Below, one piece after another: positions 28,601 through 37,237 of a DNA stretch of 64,000 nucleotides. The notes beneath the pieces are model-generated. The model made no database searches and was not told where the DNA came from. It saw only the letters and a list, made by a program, of their open reading frames with translations. The stretch is from GCA-2708415 sp964353185 (GTDB lineage Bacteria > Pseudomonadota > Alphaproteobacteria > Micavibrionales > Micavibrionaceae), in the NCBI GenBank assembly GCA_964353185.1, contig CAYGUV010000001.1:62001-126000 (forward strand), read 5' to 3'. Within the stretch, counting starts at the first letter, position 1; each line of letters begins with the position of its first letter. The position numbers and the translations under genes were made by a program.

Positions 28601-28686
28601 GCGTATACAGTTTTCGATCCTAATCCATTTATAACAATAAATGATAATAAGACGGTGAAAACGAAAAATAAAATTGTTCTATTCAT
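25669..28686 (-). CDS. Hybrid sensor histidine kinase, 7TMR-DISM / HisKA / HATPase / REC / HPt
   Basis: A 1005-residue membrane kinase. After a signal segment, residues about 35-190 form a periplasmic domain of 7TMR-DISM type. About 195-395 hold seven hydrophobic spans, and 400-470 a coiled coil. The HisKA dimerisation helix has THEIRTP with His479; the HATPase domain follows with GNAVKFTEKG, DSGIGI and FGGTGLGLAI. A receiver domain has Asp775 (LILMDIELPG), and a C-terminal HPt domain has His943 (CHELRGMAGNFG). This is a complete phosphorelay in one chain, as in BarA-like kinases. Carbohydrate ligands are known for some DISM receptors; the ligand here is unknown. No response-regulator gene is adjacent. 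Confidence 0.93.
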   Translation of the reverse strand: MNRTILFFVFTVLLSFIVINGLGSKTVYAQSNTANRFLILTDDFDEHFLSPYLYQYETKPNDTVYNLQIRPRLPIIKDETPYKVVNISATKNVTWFGFDIQNRSTKQEWAISTGNTAQGLFGLFSKVQIFTQDEETGIITTPPIQSDNDSYVFTIDTPHKTKIFIKLQSDTALPKMVPLKLMKLNKAEQNNTPLFIYLIVLFCVGMGFFFAAIAFMQSSKSYLIFSMYYLVPTFIIILQNHFYSITLFFSGQILTLLYCVWAVMALLTTKIFWNITQHDKYISWVFYALSALTLISTAVGLFFINNNFILQIALVYTPLMSALAFATIISFFYSQNRTNETISFTLGWLILLVGAIISSLPFFGIMPPISSALNAYWFALLPQAFFFIIAIKDKITSLNEDTVSSKFMQLNETDSISRLRESRENKEQERLLKVIEQERKVLTELRKSEAKRTDEMRKSKDLADQANKAKSAFLAIVTHEIRTPMTGIMGMVRLLLESNLSKEQKNYAQTIQDSSDSMLALLNDILDFEKIEQGKMTFETITYDLHRVINGVATLMKGHATQKKIDLITKLGDNVPQFVKGDPTRLRQVLLNLTGNAVKFTEKGHVTITAERIDNNDLEKENMCEIYFSIIDSGIGISRDVQQNLFTPFSQANNSIARKFGGTGLGLAICKGLVQAMGSEINISSNEGEGSTFFFILKMPIGNLDQTVDINRPEKIESKQQTKSQNILVVDDNEINLNVVHGLLANYPHKIKTLDTAEKAIEITKKEKFDLILMDIELPGIKGDEATEKIRKDSESLNKDTPIIALTGNLMPQHIERYKKVKMNAVLEKPIDPEKLIQYVNGQYDNAFEEMARKPVEKKKPIINSTPTKIVQNQKPEMSNGKEEQELSTDIDHEILNTLKIHLKFKDIREMLNDVITKSNELVNSIVSLHASNDLKSITDRCHELRGMAGNFGIVELSQQAHKIEKSIRENEIKHLENDIKTLTIKEKRAAEALQTWLDNNQEDY
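25705..25730 (+). terminator. Terminator of ndk inside the kinase 3' end
   Basis: GAGAGCC (25705-25711), loop of five, GGCTCTC (25717-25723), then TTTTCTT. It is read on the + strand 43 bases after the ndk stop and lies wholly within the coding sequence of the opposing kinase gene. Confidence 0.7.
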
Positions 28687-28795
28687 ATGATATATTCTTA
28701 GAAGGTCATAAACCGAAACAGTATTATGCCATGTTCTGGGCTTTAGTTATAGTCCAGATAACAATATGATCATGAAAGATTAAAGTTATATTAAT

Positions 28796-28939
28796 CTAGA
28801 TTAGAAAAAGGGCCATAATTGCTAAAATTACTACAATCGCTATGGTTCCATATTTTGACCATTGGGTGAATGTTGCCCATAGTTTTTTGGCATCATCTAG
28901 GGATTCTTTACTATATTCAGGTTTTGTTTGATTTGCCAT
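28796..28939 (-). CDS. Small single-span protein, aa3 oxidase subunit IV-like, coupled to purM
   Basis: A 47-residue frame of 144 bases. It has a polar N-terminus (MANQTKPEYSKESLDDAKKLWATF) and one membrane helix (YGTIAIVVILAIMALFL). Size and layout, an amphipathic start with aromatic W-x-x-F-x-x-W then a single span rich in Ile/Val and ending ALFL, resemble the bacterial aa3-type cytochrome c oxidase subunit IV family. Its ATG overlaps the purM stop (TAATG), so translation is likely coupled. No oxidase genes are nearby, so the oxidase link is family inference only. Confidence 0.65.
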   Translation of the reverse strand: MANQTKPEYSKESLDDAKKLWATFTQWSKYGTIAIVVILAIMALFLI

Positions 28940-30009
28940 TATGACCATTCACTTTCCGTATTTAATATATCTACGTTATTTTTATTCTGCGCTGTAATGT
29001 AACCGATTTGATAAACAGTTTCACCATGTTCAGTTAAAATTGATGTCAATTTCTCCACATCGTTTTTATCGCAAATGACAGCCATACCAATCCCACAGTT
29101 CAAGGTAAGCGCCATATCATTCGCCGATAATCTTCCTGCGTTGCCAAGCCATTTAAATAAAGGCGGCAATGTCCAATTTTTTGCATCTAAGCTTACACCC
29201 AGATGAGATGGAACAATACGGGGAATATTCTCTAGCAATCCACCCCCTGTAATATTGGCCATGCCTTTAATAAGAGGCTTTTCTTGGCCTTTAATAGCAG
29301 CCATCAATGATTTGATATAAAGGCGTGTCGGCGTAAGGACTGCTTCGCCTAGGGTTTCATGTTTGCTGTCAAACGGGGTGGTGCTGGCGTAGTCAACCCC
29401 TTGTGTTGTTTCAATAATTTTTCGAACCAAAGAAAAACCGTTTGAATGAAGCCCGCTTGAGGCAAGGGCCAAGACAACATCACCTTCTTCAATGGTATCA
29501 CCTGTAATATTTTGGCCTCGTTCAACCGCACCAACGGCAAATCCAGCCAAATCATAATCACCATCATCATACATACCGGGCATTTCGGCGGTTTCACCAC
29601 CAATAAGCGCGCAACCGCTTTCTTCACAGCCTCGCGCAATACCGTTTACAACTGCTTCCGCATGGTCAACTTCTAATTTACCGCAGGCAAAGTAATCTAG
29701 GAAAAATAAAGGTTCAGCCCCTTGTACGACCAAATCATTGACACACATGGCAACCAAATCAATCCCGACAGTGTCATGTTTGCCCATATCAATGGCAACT
29801 TTAAGTTTGGTGCCCACACCATCAGTGGCAGAAACAAGGATTGGGTCGTTATATCCTGCTGCTTTTGGGTCAAAAAGTGCGCCAAAACCGCCAATATTAC
29901 TCATCATACCACTACGATGTGTTTTTTTAATTGCGGGTTTTATACGCTCAACAAGGGTGTTTCCGGCTTCGATATCGACACCAGCCTGTTTATAGGCATT
30001 ATCAGACAT
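28939..30009 (-). CDS. purM: Phosphoribosylformylglycinamidine cyclo-ligase
   Basis: AIR synthetase, fifth step of purine synthesis. The 356-residue protein begins with YKQAGVDIEAGN and contains NIGGFGALFDP, LVSATDGVGTKLKVA, GGETAEMPGMY and TGGGLLENIPR, all standard for the PurM ATP-binding fold. It is often followed by purN; here a 47-residue membrane protein takes that place. It is divergent from the DUF2066 gene, with 96 bases between them. Confidence 0.96.
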   Translation of the reverse strand: MSDNAYKQAGVDIEAGNTLVERIKPAIKKTHRSGMMSNIGGFGALFDPKAAGYNDPILVSATDGVGTKLKVAIDMGKHDTVGIDLVAMCVNDLVVQGAEPLFFLDYFACGKLEVDHAEAVVNGIARGCEESGCALIGGETAEMPGMYDDGDYDLAGFAVGAVERGQNITGDTIEEGDVVLALASSGLHSNGFSLVRKIIETTQGVDYASTTPFDSKHETLGEAVLTPTRLYIKSLMAAIKGQEKPLIKGMANITGGGLLENIPRIVPSHLGVSLDAKNWTLPPLFKWLGNAGRLSANDMALTLNCGIGMAVICDKNDVEKLTSILTEHGETVYQIGYITAQNKNNVDILNTESEWS

Positions 30010-30105
30010 TGTAATTGGTCCTTAAATTCTTTATAAAAAAGTCACTTTTCATCAATATATTGTGTATCTGAAATAAACGAAACCCTTAACATAAAGGTCA
30101 TATTT

Positions 30106-31302
30106 ATGATTTATAATGACAATGAATTTTATAAGCATTTGAATCGCGCTCGTACAGTCTTTTATCTTGTTGTCCTGACAATTTTTTGTGCTGGCGTTGG
30201 TTTTATTGGTTCTGCAGATGCGCAAGACAAGTCATTTGTAGTTGAAGATGTACGTATTGACGTAACAGCAGATAATGCGGTTGAAGCCCGTGAGCAAGCC
30301 TTTGAAGTTGCACAAGTTAAAGCATACGAAACATTGGCCGCCCGCTTTTTGGACGCAGAACAGATCAAAGAATTTGAAACACCTAGCCTGTCTGAAATAT
30401 CAAACCTTGTTCAAGATTTCGAAGTAACGAATGAAAAACTTTCTTCTGTTCGATATAGCGGTACTTATAAAATCGCCTTTCGTCCGCATAGTTTTAAAGG
30501 GGTAATACAGCCCAAATTAGCATCCTACTCAAACGCGCCTATCCAGAGTTCACCATCGAAATCGTTAATATTTCCTGTAATCCAAAAAGATGGGCAGAAT
30601 TTTATTTGGGTAAACGGCCCGTATCGTGACGCGTGGATTAACTTAGCGCAAAATAACATGGGACTAATCGTTCCTGTGGGCGATGCACAAGATCGTTCCG
30701 CGATTGGGGATCGTGATGCGCTTTCTTATAATTACAGCCAATTATCGACTATTATCGATCGATATGAAGCCGATAAAGCATATATGGTTGTCAGCAACCC
30801 GCAATCTTCTTCAAACGGAACGCCAGCAGTTCAGGTTAAAATTTATGAAGCGAAACCATCAGGCCCCTTATTCCAACGTCAGATGATGGTGCCAATCTAT
30901 GCCGGTGAAATGCCGGATGAATTATTCACGCGTGTCGCAGGTCAATCTCAAATCGCTTTAGAACCATTGATGGCGAAGGGCAGTACACAAGTAGCTAAAA
31001 AACCTGCCCCTGCGAAAGTCGACACTATGACAGGGCCTGAAGAGGTTATTTCTGCGCAATTGAGTTTTTCTTCAATGCGTGATTGGGTTGCCCTTAAACG
31101 AAATATTGAACAAACAAGGGGTATCTCGTCGTTAATGGTTAAATCAATGTCCGCACAAAATGCTGTTGTCGATATTGGGTATCGTGGTGATTTAACAATG
31201 TTGTCGAATAATTTGCGTCAACAACAGTTGTTATTGCAATCACCAATCGGCAATCAGAATTATGGTCAAGCCGGAATTTACCAGCTAACAAAAATTCGAT
31301 AA
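30106..31302 (+). CDS. DUF2066 family secreted protein
   Basis: A 398-residue protein with a signal peptide (VFYLVVLTIFCAGVGFIGSADAQ). The N-terminal domain (VEDVRIDVTADNAVEAREQAFEVAQVKAYETL) is the DUF2066 pattern, which recalls periplasmic lipoprotein-assembly-like folds. The C-terminal half is beta-rich. In alphaproteobacteria DUF2066 genes commonly sit between purM and a PerM-type transporter, exactly as here. Function unknown. AAAGG precedes the start. Confidence 0.8.
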   Translation: MIYNDNEFYKHLNRARTVFYLVVLTIFCAGVGFIGSADAQDKSFVVEDVRIDVTADNAVEAREQAFEVAQVKAYETLAARFLDAEQIKEFETPSLSEISNLVQDFEVTNEKLSSVRYSGTYKIAFRPHSFKGVIQPKLASYSNAPIQSSPSKSLIFPVIQKDGQNFIWVNGPYRDAWINLAQNNMGLIVPVGDAQDRSAIGDRDALSYNYSQLSTIIDRYEADKAYMVVSNPQSSSNGTPAVQVKIYEAKPSGPLFQRQMMVPIYAGEMPDELFTRVAGQSQIALEPLMAKGSTQVAKKPAPAKVDTMTGPEEVISAQLSFSSMRDWVALKRNIEQTRGISSLMVKSMSAQNAVVDIGYRGDLTMLSNNLRQQQLLLQSPIGNQNYGQAGIYQLTKIR

Positions 31303-31327
31303 ATAAAGTTTAGATAAGGAAAAAACA

Positions 31328-32464
31328 ATGGCTGTTTCTGCAAAAACATATTTTATTTTTTGGTGTAGTGCTCTTGCACTGTTTTTAGGTTTTGTGTGGT
31401 TGTTCAATGATATTTTAACGCCATTTGTTTTGGGGGTTGTTATCGCCTATTTGCTAAACCCATTAATCAAAAGATTTTCTCGTAAAGGCATAAAGCGCAC
31501 AACAGGCGCGGCAATTGTAACGGTTCTTTTCTACAGCCTATTGATTATTTTAATTGTTGTTATTGCGCCTATTATTGCCAAGGAAAGTGCCGATTTAATT
31601 GACAAAATGCCCGAATATATGGACAAGCTTTTTAAACTAGCCGCGCCTTATACTATTTGGTTTCAAGAAAATATAGGCGCAAATTATATCGCCGATGCGA
31701 AAGAGTTCATGAAAGAAAATGCGAGCAAGATTTTATCTATATCTGGTGGCTTAGCAGGTGGCATAGCCGCGGGCGGACAGGCCGTTATTGGTATGGCAAC
31801 AATTTTAATATTAACCCCATTGGTGTCATTTTTTATGATGCGTGAATGGCCGGCTATTACAGACTGGGTAGAAGATTTAATTCCAAGGCAGCATGAGCAA
31901 ATGATACAAGATATAATAAAACAAATTGATGTAAAACTTTCTGGATTTATTCGCGGACAATTAACGGTCGCTTTTCTATTGGGTTTAATTTACGCCATCG
32001 CATTGACGGTTGCGGGATTAAATTATGGTTTTTTAATTGGCATCACTGCTGGTGTTTTATCGATTATTCCGCTGGTTGGATCAACCGTTGGCCTTTTAAT
32101 AAGTGTTGCTGTTGCTTGGTTTCAAACGGGAGAGCTTACATATGTCGGTATCATCGCAGCGATCTTTATTGTCGGACAAATTGTAGAAGGCAACATATTA
32201 TCCCCTAAATTATTAGGCGATAGTGTCGGTCTTCACCCACTTTGGATTTTATTTGCGTTAATGGCCGGTGGGGCGTTGTTTGGTATTTTGGGTATGCTAC
32301 TTGCAGTGCCTGTTGCCGCTGTCGTCGGGGTCTTGGGTGGTTTTGCGATCATGCAATATAAGAAAACACCCCTTTATCAAAGGCGTAATGCAATTCAATC
32401 TACCTCCGATGAAGAAAACATCACGCCGAACAAACCGTCTAAAACGGTAGAGAATAATAAATAA
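31328..32464 (+). CDS. AI-2E family (PerM/TqsA-type) membrane transporter
   Basis: A 378-residue inner-membrane protein with about seven or eight spans. Family signatures are FNDILTPFVLGVVIAYLLNPLI, the central amphipathic region, GLNYGFLIGITAGVLSIIPLVGS and LGDSVGLHPLWILFALMAGG. Members export small molecules, the AI-2 signal in TqsA, but most have unknown substrates. The start follows DUF2066 by 25 bases with AAGGA upstream, and hda begins two bases after the stop. Confidence 0.92.
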   Translation: MAVSAKTYFIFWCSALALFLGFVWLFNDILTPFVLGVVIAYLLNPLIKRFSRKGIKRTTGAAIVTVLFYSLLIILIVVIAPIIAKESADLIDKMPEYMDKLFKLAAPYTIWFQENIGANYIADAKEFMKENASKILSISGGLAGGIAAGGQAVIGMATILILTPLVSFFMMREWPAITDWVEDLIPRQHEQMIQDIIKQIDVKLSGFIRGQLTVAFLLGLIYAIALTVAGLNYGFLIGITAGVLSIIPLVGSTVGLLISVAVAWFQTGELTYVGIIAAIFIVGQIVEGNILSPKLLGDSVGLHPLWILFALMAGGALFGILGMLLAVPVAAVVGVLGGFAIMQYKKTPLYQRRNAIQSTSDEENITPNKPSKTVENNK

Positions 32465-32466
32465 GT

Positions 32467-33159
32467 ATGAGCGTCCAACCCGAACAAATACCATTTGATT
32501 TAGGGCATCGTAATGCCTTAGGGAGGGATGATTTTTTGGTAACGGACAGCAACCGTGATGCGGTCGCATGGATTGATTTATGGCCAGAATGGCCTGCGCC
32601 TTGTTTGGTTTTATATGGCCCCGTTGCTAGTGGTAAAACGCATCTGGGGGCGGTGTGGTCTGAAAAATCTTCGGCTATATGTGTTAAATCTTCATCGTTA
32701 CGCTTTGATACTGTGCGTGATATTGCCGATTTATCGGATCATATTATTATTGAAGATGTAGATGATTTAATTGGTGATCGCCAAACGGAAACAGGTCTTT
32801 TTCATTTATATAATATTTTTAAGGAAGAAAATAAAACCTTCCTTATTACTATGACAGAGCCGCCAATACACCGTGACTTTGAAGTTAAAGATTTGGCTTC
32901 TCGCTTACGCGCTGCGCCCAGTGTTGCTATTCGTGAGCCAAGCGAAGATTTGTTGGGGGCGATCATGGTGAAAAGTTTTAATGACCGTCAATTATTTTTG
33001 GGGGCAGATGTTTTACAATATATTCTACCGCGTATTGAACGTTCGTTCGAAGCGGTACGCAATTTAGTTGGAGAGATTGATCGTCAAGCTATGATAGAAA
33101 AGCGAAATGTCACAATTCCTTTTATTCGCGATATTTTAAACCGTGATAAAATCGATTAA
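32467..33159 (+). CDS. hda: HdaA-type DnaA-related regulator of replication initiation
   Basis: A 230-residue AAA+ protein with no DNA-binding domain IV. It opens with EQIPFDLGHRNALGRDDFLVTDSN, the beta-clamp-binding and DnaA-like N-terminus, and has the Walker A GPVASGKTHL, a Walker B-like IIIEDVDDL and an arginine-finger region DLASRLRAAP. HdaA promotes ATP hydrolysis on DnaA after initiation. It is in the purM/DUF2066/perM neighbourhood typical of alphaproteobacteria. Its 3' end overlaps the convergent sixA gene by 24 bases. Confidence 0.88.
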   Translation: MSVQPEQIPFDLGHRNALGRDDFLVTDSNRDAVAWIDLWPEWPAPCLVLYGPVASGKTHLGAVWSEKSSAICVKSSSLRFDTVRDIADLSDHIIIEDVDDLIGDRQTETGLFHLYNIFKEENKTFLITMTEPPIHRDFEVKDLASRLRAAPSVAIREPSEDLLGAIMVKSFNDRQLFLGADVLQYILPRIERSFEAVRNLVGEIDRQAMIEKRNVTIPFIRDILNRDKID

Positions 33160-33618
33160 TTTATTTTGTCTTCTTTCAATATCTGCCCAGCTTTCAATAT
33201 CACATTCTAAAATTGTTAAACTACACGGGGGGTAGGATATAGAGAGCATGTCGTGTTTTAGTGTGGCCTTCATTTTGGTCAGATCATGCGCCAACATGTG
33301 AATTCCTGGATTATGCGCAACGACTAAAACATTTTCTTCTTCTAATAACTGAATCTCTTCTAAAAGTGTTTGCGCGTTAGCATTGTAAAGATTTTCTTTA
33401 AATTCAACTTTGTTTGGTTTTGTTGAATATTTAATAATAGTATTTAATGTCTCCATCGTGCGGCACGCGTTTGAACATATTACATGATGAATACCCTGAA
33501 TGCTGTGTGCAATTTTTTGTGCTTGGCTTTGGCCAAAATCGGTGAGGGGGCGATCAATGTCTTTTTGTCCTAACCCCATATCCGCCGAAGCATGTCTTAA
33601 AAGGTAAAGTTTTTTCAT
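33136..33618 (-). CDS. sixA: SixA-type phosphohistidine phosphatase
   Basis: A 160-residue histidine phosphatase superfamily protein. The N-terminal LYLLRHASADMG places the catalytic histidine at 9, and the second histidine is in VVAHNPGIHMLA. E. coli SixA removes phosphate from histidines, including HPt domains; the HPt-bearing kinase 4.5 kb away is a conceivable but unproven target. It starts four bases downstream of rnd and overlaps the end of hda. Confidence 0.85.
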   Translation of the reverse strand: MKKLYLLRHASADMGLGQKDIDRPLTDFGQSQAQKIAHSIQGIHHVICSNACRTMETLNTIIKYSTKPNKVEFKENLYNANAQTLLEEIQLLEEENVLVVAHNPGIHMLAHDLTKMKATLKHDMLSISYPPCSLTILECDIESWADIERRQNKLIDFITV

Positions 33619-33622
33619 TTCT

Positions 33623-34771
33623 TTAAACTTTAAATTTATGAATCTTATTCTTTTTCAACCCTAAAGAAATTTTTCCTTCCTTTAGAGCGATGGCATCTTT
33701 CCCAAAAATTTCAAAACGCCAGCCTTTCATTGATAGGACATCGTCATAATCTTCAAGAGCAATTTTCTCTAAATCTTTATTATTGGCTACCAACTTCGTT
33801 GCCACATTATTTTCTGCGCAATTTATTTTCAGCAAAAGTTTCAGCATTTCTAAAGCCGCACTCAAATCATTTGGAAAAGGGGTGCGTGACTCAATTTTTG
33901 GCCATTTATCTTTGGGCATATTTAACGCCTGATGAATTAAATCAAATAATACGGGGCCGTGCTTTCCCTTTGTAATATTGGCGGGGACGCCACGAATACG
34001 GCTCATCGCATCTTTATTCTTGGGCATGTACAGGGCAATGTTGGCCAATACATCATCTTTAATAATATGACCGCGGGGCAGGTTTTTGGTGATGGCCAAT
34101 GTTTCGCGCCATTCCGCCAGCTTTTGTAAAACGGCCATGACCTGTGGTTTATCAGATCTAATTTTAACGCGTTTCCATGCATCTTCGGGGCGCATAATAT
34201 ATGTTTCTGGATTGGTGAGGATTTTCATCTCTTGTTTTACCCAATCAATACGACCTTTCTCTTCCAATTGTTTGGATAAGATTTCGTATACATCGCGTAA
34301 ATAGGTCACATCGTTTAAGGCATAGGTCAATTGCTTTTCAGAAAGCGGACGTCTAGACCAATCTGTAAATTGGGCGTTTTTGGCAATCTGCCCATCGGTT
34401 AAATCACCAACAAGCCGGGCATAGGCGATTGAATCCCCATATCCGCAAACCATAGCGGCCACTTGCGTATCAAAAAGAGGGGTAGGAATAGTCCCATTTT
34501 CTTGAAAGAAAATCTCTAAATCCTGACGTGCGGCGTGAAACACTTTAATAACATCTTCATTTTGCATCAGGTTGTAAAACGGCGCCCAATCTAAATCGGT
34601 TGCGATTGGGTCAAGGGCAACAGGGGCAATATCTTTTGCCGCTATTTGCACCAGGCAAAGTTTAGAATAATAAGTTTTATCCCGCAGGAATTCGGTATCT
34701 ACGGTAATATAGGGCTGTTGCGATAATTTTTCGCAAATTTCATTTAATTGGGACTGTTTTTGTATAATCAT
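33623..34771 (-). CDS. rnd: Ribonuclease D
   Basis: 3'-5' exoribonuclease of DEDDy type used in tRNA and stable-RNA maturation. Exo I has VDTEFLRDKTYY, exo II FHAARQDLEIF and exo III YALNDVTYLRDVY. HRDC-like helical domains follow (RVPANITKGKHGPVLFDLI). Length 382 is standard. sixA follows by four bases on the same strand. Confidence 0.95.
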   Translation of the reverse strand: MIIQKQSQLNEICEKLSQQPYITVDTEFLRDKTYYSKLCLVQIAAKDIAPVALDPIATDLDWAPFYNLMQNEDVIKVFHAARQDLEIFFQENGTIPTPLFDTQVAAMVCGYGDSIAYARLVGDLTDGQIAKNAQFTDWSRRPLSEKQLTYALNDVTYLRDVYEILSKQLEEKGRIDWVKQEMKILTNPETYIMRPEDAWKRVKIRSDKPQVMAVLQKLAEWRETLAITKNLPRGHIIKDDVLANIALYMPKNKDAMSRIRGVPANITKGKHGPVLFDLIHQALNMPKDKWPKIESRTPFPNDLSAALEMLKLLLKINCAENNVATKLVANNKDLEKIALEDYDDVLSMKGWRFEIFGKDAIALKEGKISLGLKKNKIHKFKV

Positions 34772-34833
34772 AGACTTTGTTTATACAGATGCTTTATTTA
34801 TTACAAAAGAAATAATATTTTCACCAAAAAATA

Positions 34834-34862
34834 TTGCATTATGTAAATGTTTGTATTATAAC
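34834..34862 (+). promoter_or_regulatory. Sigma70-like promoter for the 34894 gene
   Basis: TTGCAT (34834-34839), a 17-base spacer and TATAAC (34857-34862), with the start codon 32 bases downstream. Confidence 0.5.
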
Positions 34863-34893
34863 AGCTTAAATCTAATAACATTGATTTTGAAAT

Positions 34894-35430
34894 ATGAAAA
34901 AATTAACGCACATCGCTAAAATAGCTGCAGTTGTTTCAATGAGCTTTGGTAGTCCATCAATGGCAGATGATTTTGATATATTTGATAATACAGATCGTAA
35001 TGATAGCTATAATGGGCAACCTTTTGAGACAACTTTTGCTTGTATTAGGGATAGCTTAACGAATTTCTTCGGTTCAACAGATATTCAAATAAAAGAAGGG
35101 CAGACAGAATTTACAGGTATTTCGCAAAACTATAATGCAATTGTTTCTTTTTCAGCAGAGAAAGCTGGAAGTGAGTTTGTCAGTATTGATTGGATAAATG
35201 TCGCTAAACTTTCCTATGTAGATGAAAATGCAGCGTACACTATTCAATCTAATTCCCATGTTAATTTATTAGGAATACCGTCAGTAATACCTGATAAGCC
35301 GAGCGTTTCATTCTCCTTCAATGATTATAATCAAGATCATCAGGTGGATGATATGATGAGTGCCGAAGCTTTAGACAAGGAGTTACGTTTTTGTCCGACT
35401 AACGATGGGCTTGTACCACCACTTTCCTAA
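34894..35430 (+). CDS. Unknown secreted protein
   Basis: Unrecognised 178-residue protein with a clear signal peptide (MKKLTHIAKIAAVVSMSFG, likely cleaved after SMA). The mature part is acidic, with two cysteines that could form a disulfide: one in TTFACIRDSL and one in LRFCPTND near the C-terminus. No lipobox or further membrane span is seen. It is a single gene with its own promoter-like sequence. The sequence just after its stop is part of the duplicated flank of an assembly gap. Confidence 0.75.
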   Translation: MKKLTHIAKIAAVVSMSFGSPSMADDFDIFDNTDRNDSYNGQPFETTFACIRDSLTNFFGSTDIQIKEGQTEFTGISQNYNAIVSFSAEKAGSEFVSIDWINVAKLSYVDENAAYTIQSNSHVNLLGIPSVIPDKPSVSFSFNDYNQDHQVDDMMSAEALDKELRFCPTNDGLVPPLS

Positions 35431-35457
35431 ATTAACCCTTCCCATTATCGCCTAAAA

Positions 35458-35557
35458 NNNNNNNNNNNNNNNNNNNNNNNNNNNNNNNNNNNNNNNNNNN
35501 NNNNNNNNNNNNNNNNNNNNNNNNNNNNNNNNNNNNNNNNNNNNNNNNNNNNNNNNN
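35458..35557. other. Assembly gap with 55-bp duplicated flanks
   Basis: Exactly 100 Ns. The 55 bases at 35403-35457 are identical to 35558-35612 and include the 3' end of the 34894 gene. The contigs overlap; the true intergenic distance to aspS is short (about 70 bases) and nothing is missing. Confidence 0.93.
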
Positions 35558-35655
35558 CGATGGGCTTGTACCACCACTTTCCTAAATTAACCCTTCCCAT
35601 TATCGCCTAAAATCGCTATAAAACACCTTGAAATAATAGGAGTTTAAGCAAAATC

Positions 35656-37112
35656 ATGACACACCCATTCCGTACCCATAATTGTTCAGAATTACGCAGC
35701 GACCATATCGGCCAAAAAGTAAAAATTTCAGGCTGGATTCACCGTATGCGTGACCATGGGGGTGTTTTGTTTATTGATTTACGCGATACCTACGGCTTAA
35801 CCCAATGTGTGATTGATGAAGGCTCCCCTTTATTAGCACAAATTGAAAAATTCCGCGTTGAAAGTGTGATTACTGTCGAAGGCGAGGTCCGCGCCCGCCC
35901 GGGTGAGACACAAAACAAAAATATGCCAACGGGTGAGATTGAGCTTTATATCGATTCAGTAGAGCTTCAAGGCGCCGCAGATGTCATCCCATTCCAAGTG
36001 GCCGAAGATGATGGCGCAGGCGAAGAAATTCGCCTTAAATATCGCTACCTCGACTTACGCCGTGAAAAAATGCAAAAAAACATCCGTTTGCGTAACAAAG
36101 TGATTTTTTCTTTGCGGGAGCGCATGCACGGCCACGGTTTCCAAGAATTTCAAACACCAATTTTAACCGCCAGTTCGCCAGAGGGCGCACGTGATTATCT
36201 TGTGCCATCACGCCTACACCCGGGTAAATTTTACGCCCTGCCACAGGCGCCGCAACAATTTAAACAGCTGCTTATGGTTTCTGGCTTTGATAAATATTTC
36301 CAAATCGCCCCATGTTTCCGTGATGAAGATGGTCGTGCAGATCGCTTGGCCGAATTCTATCAATTAGATATGGAGATGTCATTCGTTACCCAAGATGAGA
36401 TTTTCACATTGGTGGAATCTGTCGTTGGCGGAATATTTGAAGAGTTTAATGACTTTACTGGAACGCCGCACACGGTTTCTTCTGCACCATTCCAACATAT
36501 TAAATATAAAGATTCGATGCTAAAATACGGCTCTGACAAGCCTGACTTGCGTAACCCATTAGAAATCGTAGACGTAACCGAAGTGTTCGCCCGTGATGAT
36601 GTTGAATTCAAGGCCTTTAAAGGCACTATTGAAAAAGGTGGCGTTGTCCGTGCGATTAAGGCGCCCAAGGTTGCCGACCAACCGCGAAGCTTTTTTGACA
36701 AACTCAATGGCTGGGCACAGGGCGAAGGCGCACCAGGACTTGGCTATGTCATGTTTAAAGATGGCGCAGGCGCAGGCCCAATTGCCAAATTCATCCCAGA
36801 ATTGGCGCAGGATAAATTGCGTGAACTTTGTAATGCCGAAGACGGCGATGCCATCTTTTTCGTTTGTAATAAGGAACATGCCGCGGCAACATTCGCGGGT
36901 CGTGCCCGTGATGCAATCTGTTCCGCTTTGCCAGAGGGGCACGAGGCAGAGCGCGAAAGCGGTGTTTTCAAATTCTGTTGGATTGTTGATTACCCAATGT
37001 TCGAACGCGATGAAGATACAGGGAAAATTGATTTCTCCCACAATCCATTCTCAATGCCTCAAGGCGGTATGGATGATTTGGAAAATAAAGACCCTGAAGA
37101 CGTGCTCGCCTA
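35656..37112 (+). CDS. aspS: Aspartyl-tRNA synthetase, 3' end lost in a gap
   Basis: Charges tRNA-Asp. The N-terminal OB fold (VKISGWIHRMRDHGGVLFIDLRDTYG) and class II motif 2 (FRDEDGRADRLAEFYQLDMEM) are intact, and the sequence reaches FSHNPFSMPQGG before stopping at the N run. About 485 residues are visible; related enzymes have near 590, so roughly 105 residues including motif 3 are missing. The flank after the gap does not repeat the flank before it, so sequence really is absent. A terminator right after the gap supports the gene ending inside it. Motif style is alphaproteobacterial. Confidence 0.93.
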
Positions 37113-37212
37113 NNNNNNNNNNNNNNNNNNNNNNNNNNNNNNNNNNNNNNNNNNNNNNNNNNNNNNNNNNNNNNNNNNNNNNNNNNNNNNNNNNNNNNNN
37201 NNNNNNNNNNNN
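37113..37212. other. Assembly gap with missing sequence (3' end of aspS)
   Basis: Exactly 100 Ns with no shared flank. The aspS frame is open going in and a transcription terminator comes out, so at least about 300 bases are expected here; the N length is a placeholder. Confidence 0.9.
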
Positions 37213-37213
37213 C

Positions 37214-37237
37214 GCGGCTTAAAGCCGCCTCGTTTTT
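37214..37237 (+). terminator. Terminator after aspS
   Basis: GCGGC (37214-37218), loop TTAAA, GCCGC (37224-37228), then CTCGTTTTT. The left arm may extend into the gap. It overlaps the stop codon of the convergent unknown gene. Confidence 0.6.

Noticed and set aside
28740..28780. Hairpin CTGGGCT/AGTCCAG downstream of the 47-residue gene
   Set aside because: Contains a mismatch on the relevant strand and no T run, so it is not a convincing terminator.
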